Assembly (NCBI GenBank): GCA_050293315.1
Contig: JBNKMS010000001.1
Location: forward strand, 1-64,000
DNA: 64,000 bases
Source of the DNA: CBFDBF01 sp050293315
GTDB lineage: Bacteria > Pseudomonadota > Gammaproteobacteria > Chromatiales > Chromatiaceae
Direction of reading: 5' to 3'
Shown here in pieces: positions 30,011-38,949 of this stretch (the first letter of the stretch is position 1; every line of letters begins with the position of its first letter). Under the pieces are notes generated by a model. It ran no database searches. It saw nothing but the letters and a program-made list of their open reading frames with translations, and was not told the DNA's origin. Both the position numbers and the translations under genes were made by a program.

Positions 30011-32197
30011 CTACAGTTGCAGTATCAGGGCCCCCAGTGGTGGCAGGGTGATAGCGATAGATTGGTCAAAACCCATCCAGGCAGATGGTTCGCTGTTGAC
30101 CAGACCTGCGTTACCTAAATTACTGCCGCCATAGAATCCTGAGTCGGAATTGAATATCTCCCGATAGCTACCAGCCTCCGGTACACCCAGGCGATATCCT
30201 CTGCGCGGTACCGGAGTGAAATTCAACACCACTACCACAAAGCTTCCGTCTCTGCCGCGACGGATATAGCTCAGGACCGACTGACTGGCGTCGTGGCAAT
30301 CTATCCACTGGAATCCGCCATCCTCAAAATCAATCCCGTGGAGCGGCTCCAGGCCTCTGTAGAGGCGGTTTAGTTCGGCGATACTGGCACTAATCCCCTG
30401 GTGTTGATGGCGGCCCAACAGATGCCACTCCAGTTGAGAGTCGTGATTCCACTCTACGCCTTGGCCAAACTCATTGCCCATAAACAGGAGTTTCTTCCCG
30501 GGATAGGTGAACATGTAGCTAAACAGTAGTCGCAGTGTGGCAAAGCGCTGCCACTCATCGCCCGGCATCTTGTCCAGAAGTGATCCTTTGCCGTGTACTA
30601 CCTCGTCGTGAGAGAAGGGGAGGACAAAGTTCTCAGTGAAGGAGTAGAGTAGACCAAAGGTAAGCAGGTCATGGTGATAATGGCGGTGAACCGGGTCTTT
30701 CTCGATATAAGAGAGGGTGTCATGCATCCAGCCCATATTCCACTTCATGCTAAAGCCGAGGCCACCAAGCCAGGTTGGGCTTGATACCTGTGGCCAGGCC
30801 GTGGACTCTTCGGCCATAATCATGGTACCTGGGAACTGATCGTGGGTAACCGTATTCAGTTGACGTAGGAAATCCACCGCCTCCAGGTTTTCTCGTCCGC
30901 CATATCTGTTGGGGAGCCACTCACCCTCTTTTCTGGAGTAGTCTAGATAGAGCATGGAGGCGACCGCATCTACCCTAAGGCCATCCAGGTGGAACTCCTC
31001 CAGCCAGTAAATGGCGCTGGCCAGGAGGAAGTTGCGCACCTCATTGCGACCATAGTTGAATATAAGTGTGCCCCAGTCCAGGTGTTCACCCAGGCGTGGG
31101 TCTGCGTGCTCATAGACTGCGGTGCCATCAAAACGCCCCAGGGCGTGTTTGTCTTTAGGAAAATGGGCCGGGACCCAGTCGAGAATCACCCCTATCTTGT
31201 GTTGGTGCAGGTGGTCAATAAAGAAGCGAAAATCGTCTGGTGTACCGAAACGGCTGGTTGGGGCGAAGTAGCCACTGGTCTGGTAACCCCAGGAGGCATC
31301 CAGTGGGTGTTCAGTTATGGGTAGCAACTCGATATGGGTAAAGCCAAGCTCCGTGACATAGGCGCAGAGACGCTTTGCCAGCTCACGATAGTTAAGAAAG
31401 TTACCAGCATCATCACGTTGCCAGGAGCCCAGGTGTACCTCGTAGATGGATATGGGGCTATTCTGCCAGTTATTCTGCTGGCGCTGTTGCAGCCACTCTC
31501 CATCCTGCCACTCATGGGCAGTGTCTTGGGCTACCACACAGGCGGTCTCAGGCCGATGTTGAAACTGTCTGCCGTAGGGGTCACTCTTCAGCAATATCTC
31601 TCCATCTTGGGAGCGAATCTCAAATTTGTATAGGGCACCTGCCTCTACCCCGGGCAGAAACAGCTCCCAGATGCCGGATTTACCACGGGAGCGCATTGGG
31701 TGGATGCGGCCATCCCAGCGGTTAAAATCACCCACTACACTGACGCGTTGGGCGTTAGGTGCCCAGACTGCGAACAGGGTTCCTGAGATTGCATCTAAGG
31801 TGTGCGCTCTTGCCCCCAGCATGCGGTAGGCGTGCCAGTGGTTGCCCTCCTGAAACAGATGCAGGTCAAACGCCGCCAGCATGGGAGGGAAGCAGTAGGG
31901 GTCGTACTGCTGGTGATGCGCACCATGTTCATCCTTCCAGGTTATTCGGTAGTTCTCTGGCAGTAGCTTGTCACTCCCCGACCAGACGAAGATGTCGCTT
32001 CCAGGGATGCGCTCCATATCCGTGCCGGTCTCCTTGATCATGACGTTGGAGGCATGGGGGAGAAAGGTGCGTACAGTTACCTCCCCTTTGTCAGTATGGC
32101 GACCGAGGACCTCAAAAGGATCGTGATGGCGCGCCTCTATTATTCGTAGCAGGGGCTCATCCATTTTATTAGCAGGGTTTTTTTTGTTGGCACTCAT
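30011..32197 (-). CDS. glgB: 1,4-alpha-glucan branching enzyme
   Basis: GH13 enzyme that makes alpha-1,6 branches in glycogen. The protein has an N-terminal domain of GlgB type, a CBM48 domain (FAVWAPNAQRVSVVGDFNRWD), and the barrel motifs ILDWVPAHFP, GLRVDAVASMLYLDYS (nucleophile Asp), MAEEST (acid Glu), and LPFSHDEVVHGKGS. 728 residues, full length. It reads away from the divergent glgC operon. Confidence 0.96.
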   Translation of the reverse strand: MSANKKNPANKMDEPLLRIIEARHHDPFEVLGRHTDKGEVTVRTFLPHASNVMIKETGTDMERIPGSDIFVWSGSDKLLPENYRITWKDEHGAHHQQYDPYCFPPMLAAFDLHLFQEGNHWHAYRMLGARAHTLDAISGTLFAVWAPNAQRVSVVGDFNRWDGRIHPMRSRGKSGIWELFLPGVEAGALYKFEIRSQDGEILLKSDPYGRQFQHRPETACVVAQDTAHEWQDGEWLQQRQQNNWQNSPISIYEVHLGSWQRDDAGNFLNYRELAKRLCAYVTELGFTHIELLPITEHPLDASWGYQTSGYFAPTSRFGTPDDFRFFIDHLHQHKIGVILDWVPAHFPKDKHALGRFDGTAVYEHADPRLGEHLDWGTLIFNYGRNEVRNFLLASAIYWLEEFHLDGLRVDAVASMLYLDYSRKEGEWLPNRYGGRENLEAVDFLRQLNTVTHDQFPGTMIMAEESTAWPQVSSPTWLGGLGFSMKWNMGWMHDTLSYIEKDPVHRHYHHDLLTFGLLYSFTENFVLPFSHDEVVHGKGSLLDKMPGDEWQRFATLRLLFSYMFTYPGKKLLFMGNEFGQGVEWNHDSQLEWHLLGRHQHQGISASIAELNRLYRGLEPLHGIDFEDGGFQWIDCHDASQSVLSYIRRGRDGSFVVVVLNFTPVPRRGYRLGVPEAGSYREIFNSDSGFYGGSNLGNAGLVNSEPSAWMGFDQSIAITLPPLGALILQL

Positions 32198-32300
32198 GCT
32201 ATTTCATAAATTGGTGATATTGCATTTAACTACAGCATGCTAGTATATGTTAATAATTGAAAGTTGTATGCCGCAGCGTTTTATTTATTGAGGGAAGAGG
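32198..32300. promoter_or_regulatory. Divergent promoter region glgB/glgC
   Basis: A 103-base AT-rich stretch between the divergent starts must hold both promoters. AGGGAAGAGG directly precedes the glgC ATG. No clear operator is seen. Confidence 0.4.
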
Positions 32301-33563
32301 ATGAGTAGCGCCGAGAGTCAACGTTTTGTCAGTCGCTTGACACGGAATACGCTCGCACTGGTATTGGCTGGAGGCCGTGGCTCCAGGCTGAAGGATCTGA
32401 CCAAATGGCGCTCCAAGCCGGCAGTCCCATTTGGCGGTAAGTTTAGAATCATCGATTTTCCACTCTCTAACTGCATAAATTCAGGGATACGTCAGATTGG
32501 TGTTCTTACCCAGTATAAGGCCCATACACTAATTCTGCATATACAGAGAGGATGGGGGTTTCTGCGCGGCGAGTTCAATGAGTTTGTCGAGCTGATCCCG
32601 GCCCAGCAGAGGATTGAGAATAGTTGGTATGCCGGTACCGCCGATGCCGTCTATCAGAACATCGATATCGTCCAGGGGCATGACCCGGATTATGTCCTGA
32701 TACTTGCCGGTGACCATATCTACCGTATGGATTATGGCGTCATGATTGCGCAACATGTAGAGAGTGGTGCCGATATGACCATTGGTTGTATTGAGGCAGA
32801 TCTGGAGACCGCCAAGTCACTGGGTGTGATGAAGGTCAACGAGGAGTTCCAGATTCTGGAGTTTGCGGAGAAGCCGGATAACCCTGAACCGCTCCCGGGA
32901 CGCGATGATGTAGCGCTCACCTCTATGGGAATCTATGTATTCAACAAGAGTTTTCTATTCCAGCAGTTGCACAAGGATGCCGATATCGCTGGATCTTCGC
33001 ACGATTTTGGCAAGGATATCATCCCCCGGATCATCCATGAGGCCCGTATCATGGCCTACCCATTTCGTGACCCCAAGACCGGCAAACAGGCGTATTGGCG
33101 CGATGTTGGAACCGTGGATGCCTTTTGGGCTGCCAATCTGGAGTTGATTGGTGTTACCCCGGATCTAAATCTATATGATCAGACCTGGCCAATATGGACC
33201 TATCAGGAGCAGGTGCCTCCAGCTAAGTTCGTTTTTGATGACGATGGTCGCCGTGGTATGGCAGTGGATACTATGGTCGCTGGTGGTTGCATAGTCTCGG
33301 GTTCACTGGTGCGCCACTCTATGCTGTTCTCCGATGTACGGATTCACTCTTACAATGTGATTGAAGATTCTGTGCTGCTACCGGGTGTCAGTGTTGGGCG
33401 TAACTGCCGCATAAATAAAGCGGTGATAGACAGCGGCTGTAATATTCCGGAGGGCACTCATATTGGGCAGGACCTGAAAGAGGATGCCAAGCACTTTCAT
33501 GTGACTCCTGGTGGGGTAGTCCTGGTGACCGCAGAAAGACTGGAGAAGATGAAGGCGGCATGA
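32301..33563 (+). CDS. glgC: Glucose-1-phosphate adenylyltransferase
   Basis: Produces ADP-glucose, the committed step of glycogen synthesis. Motifs: LALVLAGGRGSRLKDLT (nucleotide site), FGGKFRIIDFPLSNCINSGI, YAGTADAVYQN, LAGDHIYRMDYG, and the substrate site EFAEKPDNP. A left-handed beta-helix forms the C-terminus. 420 residues. It is followed by a GH57 gene with a four-base overlap. Confidence 0.96.
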   Translation: MSSAESQRFVSRLTRNTLALVLAGGRGSRLKDLTKWRSKPAVPFGGKFRIIDFPLSNCINSGIRQIGVLTQYKAHTLILHIQRGWGFLRGEFNEFVELIPAQQRIENSWYAGTADAVYQNIDIVQGHDPDYVLILAGDHIYRMDYGVMIAQHVESGADMTIGCIEADLETAKSLGVMKVNEEFQILEFAEKPDNPEPLPGRDDVALTSMGIYVFNKSFLFQQLHKDADIAGSSHDFGKDIIPRIIHEARIMAYPFRDPKTGKQAYWRDVGTVDAFWAANLELIGVTPDLNLYDQTWPIWTYQEQVPPAKFVFDDDGRRGMAVDTMVAGGCIVSGSLVRHSMLFSDVRIHSYNVIEDSVLLPGVSVGRNCRINKAVIDSGCNIPEGTHIGQDLKEDAKHFHVTPGGVVLVTAERLEKMKAA

Positions 33564-35266
33564 GTACTGAGCAGCATCCATTAAAGGTGGTGTTGTGCTG
33601 GCATATGCACCAGCCAGACTACCGTGGTCCTGACCATAGTGATTTTCAGCTGCCGTGGGTCTATCTGCACGGTACCAAAGATTATGTCGATATGGCGGCC
33701 CACCTGGAAAACACCCCTGGTGCCAGGGCGGTGGTCAATTTCTCTCCAGTTTTGCTGGAGCAGATTGATGAATACGTAGAGCAGATTGAGGCCTGGCTAC
33801 AGCGAGGTGTTAGGATCAAGGATCCGTTGCTGGCCGCACTGGCCGGTCCTGGCTTGCCATTGGAGCAGTCATCGCGGCACGAGCTTATTCAGAGCTGTCT
33901 GCGGGCCAATGAAAAGCGGTTGATAAAACGCTTCCCGATTTATCGCAGTCTGGCCAAAATGGCCTCATGGATTGATAAGGATGAGGAGACCCTGCTCTAC
34001 TTGAATGATCAATTTCTGGTAGATCTCTTGGTGTGGTATCACCTCGCCTGGATTGGTGAGTTTCCACGTAATAACGATCTGCGGTTTCACTCACTGGAGA
34101 AGAAGGGGCGCAACTTTAGCATTGACGATCGACGTCAACTCGTCGCTGCTATCGGTGAGTTATTAAGTAGCATCGTTCCACGCTACAGTAAGTTGGCGGA
34201 GGATGGCAAGGTCGAGCTATCCGTGACCCCATATGCCCATCCCATAATACCCCTGTTGCTGAATATGGAGTCAGCAAGAGAGGCGATTCCTGACATAGAG
34301 TTACCGCTGTCCAGATACTATCCTGGAGGAGAGGCACGCGCCCGTTGGCATATTCGTCGTGGTATCGAATCATTCGAGAAATATTTCGGTACTAAACCAT
34401 CCGGGTGCTGGCCGTCAGAGGGAGCGATCAGCGCTGACACAGTGCGTATCATGGAAGAGGAGGGGTTCCGCTGGGTGGCTAGTGGTCAACAGGTGTTGGT
34501 TAATAGCCTGAATCTTTCTATGGGCGGTGGGGCGCTGCCTGCTAATTTCGTACATACCCCGTACCGTGTAGGCAAGGGTAATATCAACTGTTTTTTTCGA
34601 GACGATGGACTCTCGGATTTTATCGGCTTTACCTATGCCGATTGGCATGCCGATGACGCTGTGGGTGATTTTATTAACCATCTAGAGAGTGTTGCCAATG
34701 CTTCCGTGGATCATCCAGACAGGGTGGTCTCAATAATAATGGATGGAGAGAATGCCTGGGAGAGTTACCCAAAAAATGGCAGTTACTTTCTTGCGGCGCT
34801 GTATGAGCGTATTGTCGCCCACCCGCGACTGGAACTGACTACGTTTGCTGACTGCTTGGAACAGCAGCAGAATAGCGCTGCTGTGCTGGATGAACTGGTG
34901 GCCGGTAGTTGGGTGTATGGCACATTGAGTACCTGGATTGGTGATCGTGACAAGAACCGTGCCTGGGATATGCTGGCCGATGCCAAGCTGGTGTACGATC
35001 AAGTAGTGGCCAGCGGGCGGCTGGATGATGTCAGGGCTGAGGAGGCGAACATGCAGCTTGCCAACTGTGAAGGCTCTGATTGGTTCTGGTGGTTTGGTGA
35101 CTATAATCCGAGAGTAACGGTCTCGGATTTTGAGCGTCTTTTTCGTTATCAGTTGACTAATCTGTATAAGGTTTTGGGAGAAGAGCCCCCGGAATATCTT
35201 TCCCATGTTTTTGCCTATGGTGCAGGAGATCCCGCGATGGGTGGGGTGATGAGACAGAACAATTAA
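33560..35266 (+). CDS. GH57-family glycoside hydrolase
   Basis: The 568-residue protein opens with VLCWHMHQPDYRGP, the first conserved motif of GH57, and has PEGAISADT-like (WPSEGAIS) for the nucleophile Glu region and IIMDGENAWESYP for the catalytic Asp motif. GH57 enzymes act as alpha-amylases, amylopullulanases or branching enzymes. Its start overlaps glgC (ATGA) and malQ follows 20 bases after it. A role in glycogen trimming or restructuring is inferred. Confidence 0.85.
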   Translation: MSTEQHPLKVVLCWHMHQPDYRGPDHSDFQLPWVYLHGTKDYVDMAAHLENTPGARAVVNFSPVLLEQIDEYVEQIEAWLQRGVRIKDPLLAALAGPGLPLEQSSRHELIQSCLRANEKRLIKRFPIYRSLAKMASWIDKDEETLLYLNDQFLVDLLVWYHLAWIGEFPRNNDLRFHSLEKKGRNFSIDDRRQLVAAIGELLSSIVPRYSKLAEDGKVELSVTPYAHPIIPLLLNMESAREAIPDIELPLSRYYPGGEARARWHIRRGIESFEKYFGTKPSGCWPSEGAISADTVRIMEEEGFRWVASGQQVLVNSLNLSMGGGALPANFVHTPYRVGKGNINCFFRDDGLSDFIGFTYADWHADDAVGDFINHLESVANASVDHPDRVVSIIMDGENAWESYPKNGSYFLAALYERIVAHPRLELTTFADCLEQQQNSAAVLDELVAGSWVYGTLSTWIGDRDKNRAWDMLADAKLVYDQVVASGRLDDVRAEEANMQLANCEGSDWFWWFGDYNPRVTVSDFERLFRYQLTNLYKVLGEEPPEYLSHVFAYGAGDPAMGGVMRQNN

Positions 35267-35285
35267 GACTCAAACTCAAAATAGA

Positions 35286-36773
35286 ATGGATATCTCAACG
35301 ACAAATTGGTGTCTGGATAGACGCCGTGCCGGTGTCTTGCTGCATATCACCTCGCTACCTGGCCGTGCCGCTACCGGCGATATGGGGGAAGAGGCTCACC
35401 GTTTTGTAGATTTTCTAGCGGCGGCAGGCATTAGCGTCTGGCAGACCCTGCCACTATCACCACCGCAACACGATCTGTCACCCTATCAGGCGCGTTCGGT
35501 ACATGCCGGCAATCGCCGCCTGATCGCCCTTGGGCCGCTGGTTGAACGGGGCTGGATAGAACCATCAATACTGCAGCATGACTGTCTTACCTATGAGTGT
35601 AAGCAGCAGTTTCTGCTCGGGGCCTGGGCTGGATTCACTAAGCTTGCCAGCGACAAGGAGAAGAGAGAGTTTGCCGATTTTGTTGGAGAACAGCGTTTCT
35701 GGTTAGAGAATTACGCCCTGTTTGAGGCACTGCATGCTGAGAACCGTTGTGGCTGGTGGGGGTGGCCAGAGGGGTTGCGAGACCGTCATCCACAGGCTCT
35801 GGCAGAGGCGCGAAGTCGTCTAGCAGAAGAGATAGAGTATTTCTATTTTGAGCAGTATCTGTTTTTTAGTCAGTGGCTTAAGTTAAAAAGCTATGCCAAC
35901 GAGCACGGTATCCAGCTGTTTGGTGATATGCCCATCTTTGTAGCCCATGACAGTGCAGAGGTGTGGGCAAAAAGGGAAAACTTTCTGTTGACCAAGCAGG
36001 GCGAACCGACGGTAGTGGCTGGGGTGCCACCAGACTACTTTTCAGATACCGGGCAGCGCTGGGGAAATCCGATCTATAACTGGAAGGCGATGGAGCAGGA
36101 TGGCTTCTCTTTCTGGATTGAGCGTATCCAGACACAACTTGCCATGTTCGACCTGGTACGGATAGACCATTTTCGTGGGTTTGAGTCCTACTGGGAGGTC
36201 CCTGCCAAGGATGATACCGCGGTCAATGGACGTTGGATCGATGCACCCGGTAAGGCCCTGTTTGAACGATTACATCAAGTATACGGGTTTCTACCACTAG
36301 TGGCTGAGGACCTCGGTATAATTACCGCAGGGGTGGACAGACTGCGTGAACAGTTTGGGTTGCCCGGAATGAAGGTGTTGCAGTTTGCATTTAACGGGGA
36401 CACAAATAACCCGTACCTGCCTTCCCAGTATCGACCAAATACGGTGGTCTATACCGGCACCCATGACAACGATACAACTCTGGGATGGTATCTTAGTCTG
36501 GATGACCACAGTCGAAATTATGTTGATGAGTATCTGGGCTACTCCAAGGAGCCAATGCCGTGGCCGATGATTCGCGCCGCTCTGGCTTCACGCGCCAGGC
36601 TAGCAATGTTGCCGATGCAGGATATTTTGGCTCTGGATGGATCACACCGGATGAATAGGCCTGGCACGACAGAGGGTAACTGGGGATGGCGATTTGAGTG
36701 GCAACAGGTCCAAGAAGATCTTGCTGATCGCTTGCATCGTAGCCTGGAAATCTATGGGAGATTAGCTGGATAG
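35286..36773 (+). CDS. malQ: 4-alpha-glucanotransferase
   Basis: GH77 amylomaltase. N-terminal RRAGVLLHITSLPG, GDMPIFVAHDSAEVW, VRIDHFRGFESYWEVP (nucleophile Asp), VAEDLGII (acid Glu) and YTGTHDNDTTLGWY are all present. 495 residues. It processes maltodextrins released by the GH57 enzyme and glycogen breakdown; no glgP is seen within the window. Confidence 0.95.
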   Translation: MDISTTNWCLDRRRAGVLLHITSLPGRAATGDMGEEAHRFVDFLAAAGISVWQTLPLSPPQHDLSPYQARSVHAGNRRLIALGPLVERGWIEPSILQHDCLTYECKQQFLLGAWAGFTKLASDKEKREFADFVGEQRFWLENYALFEALHAENRCGWWGWPEGLRDRHPQALAEARSRLAEEIEYFYFEQYLFFSQWLKLKSYANEHGIQLFGDMPIFVAHDSAEVWAKRENFLLTKQGEPTVVAGVPPDYFSDTGQRWGNPIYNWKAMEQDGFSFWIERIQTQLAMFDLVRIDHFRGFESYWEVPAKDDTAVNGRWIDAPGKALFERLHQVYGFLPLVAEDLGIITAGVDRLREQFGLPGMKVLQFAFNGDTNNPYLPSQYRPNTVVYTGTHDNDTTLGWYLSLDDHSRNYVDEYLGYSKEPMPWPMIRAALASRARLAMLPMQDILALDGSHRMNRPGTTEGNWGWRFEWQQVQEDLADRLHRSLEIYGRLAG

Positions 36774-36785
36774 GGTTAATACAAT

Positions 36786-37655
36786 ATGCAAAGAGTAAAA
36801 AAAGCGGTATTTCCAGTAGCTGGTTTGGGGACCAGATTTCTGCCGGCCACCAAGGCCAGTCCTAAAGAGATGCTACCGATAGTCGACAAGCCACTGATCC
36901 AATATGCAGTGGAGGAGGCGGTTGAGGCTGGGATAGAGGCGTTGATCTTTATCACCGGACGCAATAAAAGCTCAATTAGTAATCATTTTGATACCGCCTA
37001 TGAACTGGAGGTTGAGCTGGATAAGCGTGGTAAGAGTGAGATGCTGCAGGTGGTACGCAGCATCATACCTGAACATGTATCCTGCATATTTATCCGCCAG
37101 GCTATGCCACTTGGATTGGGGCACGCGGTACTCTGTGCCAAACCGGTGGTGGGTGATGAGCCCTTTGCCGTACTACTGGCGGACGACATGATTGACAATG
37201 ATGGGCCTGGCTGCATGCAGCAGATGGTAGATATCTATGCACAGAACGGTTGCAGCATTCTTGGTACGGAGATGGTGGAGCCGGACAAAACCGGGAGTTA
37301 TGGTATTGTTGATGTTGGTGGTGATGACGGATCTATAGCTAGCGTTAATGCGATTGTAGAGAAACCGGAACCGGCGGTGGCGCCATCCAACCAGGCAGTA
37401 GTTGGTCGCTATGTACTTACCCCCAGGGTGTTCCATTATCTGGAAGAGACCAGGGCAGGGGCCAGCGATGAGATCCAGCTAACCGATGCCATAGCCAGTC
37501 TGTTGCAGGAGGAGCAGGTGTTGGCCTACCAGTTCCAGGGCAGACGTTACGATTGCGGCAGCAAGCTTGGTTATCTGCAGGCGACGGTCGATTATGCGAT
37601 CAAGCACGAGCATCTGGGTGAGGAGTTTGATGCTTGGTTAAAACAGAGATCTTAA
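36786..37655 (+). CDS. galU: UTP-glucose-1-phosphate uridylyltransferase
   Basis: Forms UDP-glucose. Motifs KAVFPVAGLGTRFLPATKASPKEMLPIVDKP, the E-x-V-x-KP motif IVEKPEPAVAPS and GRYVLTPRVF are typical of GalU. 289 residues. Co-oriented with glgC-GH57-malQ, 12 bases after malQ, so the operon supplies both ADP- and UDP-glucose. Confidence 0.95.
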   Translation: MQRVKKAVFPVAGLGTRFLPATKASPKEMLPIVDKPLIQYAVEEAVEAGIEALIFITGRNKSSISNHFDTAYELEVELDKRGKSEMLQVVRSIIPEHVSCIFIRQAMPLGLGHAVLCAKPVVGDEPFAVLLADDMIDNDGPGCMQQMVDIYAQNGCSILGTEMVEPDKTGSYGIVDVGGDDGSIASVNAIVEKPEPAVAPSNQAVVGRYVLTPRVFHYLEETRAGASDEIQLTDAIASLLQEEQVLAYQFQGRRYDCGSKLGYLQATVDYAIKHEHLGEEFDAWLKQRS

Positions 37656-37668
37656 CAGAGTGAGCGAG

Positions 37669-38859
37669 ATGCCATCCCGGTGGCGCTTAACAGGGTTAAG
37701 CCTCATCATTCTTCTATCCATGAGCGCATGTCAGAGCGTTAGTACAAAACATCACGGCAGGGTAATACATGACAGCTCAGCACCAATATACAGGCCAGCC
37801 GGTCTGATGTTGGAGGAGAGGGTATTGGATCTTAGAGAGAGTCCTAAACTGGATGCCATAATTAAAGATCTGGCAGCTGCCAGGGTCATCTATATCGGCG
37901 AGCGTCATGATAGTTATGCCGACCATCTTAAGCAGCTGGAGATTATTCGGAGGATACATGCAATCCATCCAGATCTGGCTATCGGTATGGAGCAGTTCCA
38001 GCGCCCCTTTCAGTCGGTTCTGGATAAATATATCGCTGGTGACCTGAGTGAGCGCGATATGCTTCTTAAGAGCGAATGGTATGAGCGTTGGAGATTTGAT
38101 TACCGTCTCTATCGACCAATCTTGTCTTTTGCTCGGGACAATGCTATTCCGATAGTGGCTCTTAACGTTGCCAAAGAGATCACCAAAAAGGTCTCACATG
38201 GTGGGATGGAGAGTCTGAGTGCAGAGGAGAGAGCGCAGATACCGGCTACTATAGATCCGCCAGACGAGGAGTATCGTGACTGGCTAAAGGCCACATTCGA
38301 ACAACATGCGCACTCAGATAAACAGCAGTTTGAGCGTTTCCTCCAGGTACAGTTGCTGTGGGATGAGGGGATGGCTATGGCTGTGGCGGAATATTTGCAA
38401 CGTCATCCCGGCAGAAAAATGGTGGTACTGGCAGGTAGCGGTCATCTGATGTATGGCGCCGGAATTCCCAACCGGGTGAGCCGGAGAGCAGCTGTGAAGC
38501 GGGTTATAGTCTTGCCGGCAGGGGCGGTTCCAACCGAGCCAGGGATTGCCGATTTTCTTCTGTTCACCGGAGATGATGAGCTCTCACCGGCAGGCCTGAT
38601 GGGGATCATGCTATCCGACAGTGAGCAAGGGGTAGTAGCGAGCAAGATAGTGCCGGAGAGCGCCGCGGCAAGGTCCGGAATAGATGAGGGTGATCTGATA
38701 GTGGCAGTTGATGGCAACAGGGTCTCCACCTCCGCCGAGGTCAGGGTACTATTACTGGATCGCAAGCCGGGTGAGAAGATCCAACTGACCATACGTCGAA
38801 AGAAATTTATCCTGCTTAAAGATGAGCTGCTGCTTGATCTGGTGCTGCAGGGGCCTTGA
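37669..38859 (+). CDS. ChaN-family lipoprotein with C-terminal PDZ domain
   Basis: The N-terminus is a lipoprotein signal (LIILLSMSACQS). The central domain is of the ChaN/haem-binding uptake type, with YIGERHDSYADH, IGMEQFQRP, ALNVAKEI, and LAGSGHLMYGAGIP. The C-terminal ~90 residues are a PDZ domain (VVASKIVPESAAARSGIDEGDLIVAVDG). The ChaN-PDZ fusion suggests an outer-membrane-linked role in haem or iron handling with protein contacts, by inference. ATG 37669 is preferred over GTG 37660. The gene is 13 bases after galU and may be part of that operon. Confidence 0.75.
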   Translation: MPSRWRLTGLSLIILLSMSACQSVSTKHHGRVIHDSSAPIYRPAGLMLEERVLDLRESPKLDAIIKDLAAARVIYIGERHDSYADHLKQLEIIRRIHAIHPDLAIGMEQFQRPFQSVLDKYIAGDLSERDMLLKSEWYERWRFDYRLYRPILSFARDNAIPIVALNVAKEITKKVSHGGMESLSAEERAQIPATIDPPDEEYRDWLKATFEQHAHSDKQQFERFLQVQLLWDEGMAMAVAEYLQRHPGRKMVVLAGSGHLMYGAGIPNRVSRRAAVKRVIVLPAGAVPTEPGIADFLLFTGDDELSPAGLMGIMLSDSEQGVVASKIVPESAAARSGIDEGDLIVAVDGNRVSTSAEVRVLLLDRKPGEKIQLTIRRKKFILLKDELLLDLVLQGP

Positions 38860-38949
38860 ATAGGGAGCGATAGAATTAAATAACCCCATATCTATTCTCC
38901 ATACGTACTAATGGGTGAACAATCCATTAATCACTAAGGAGAAGAGGAC

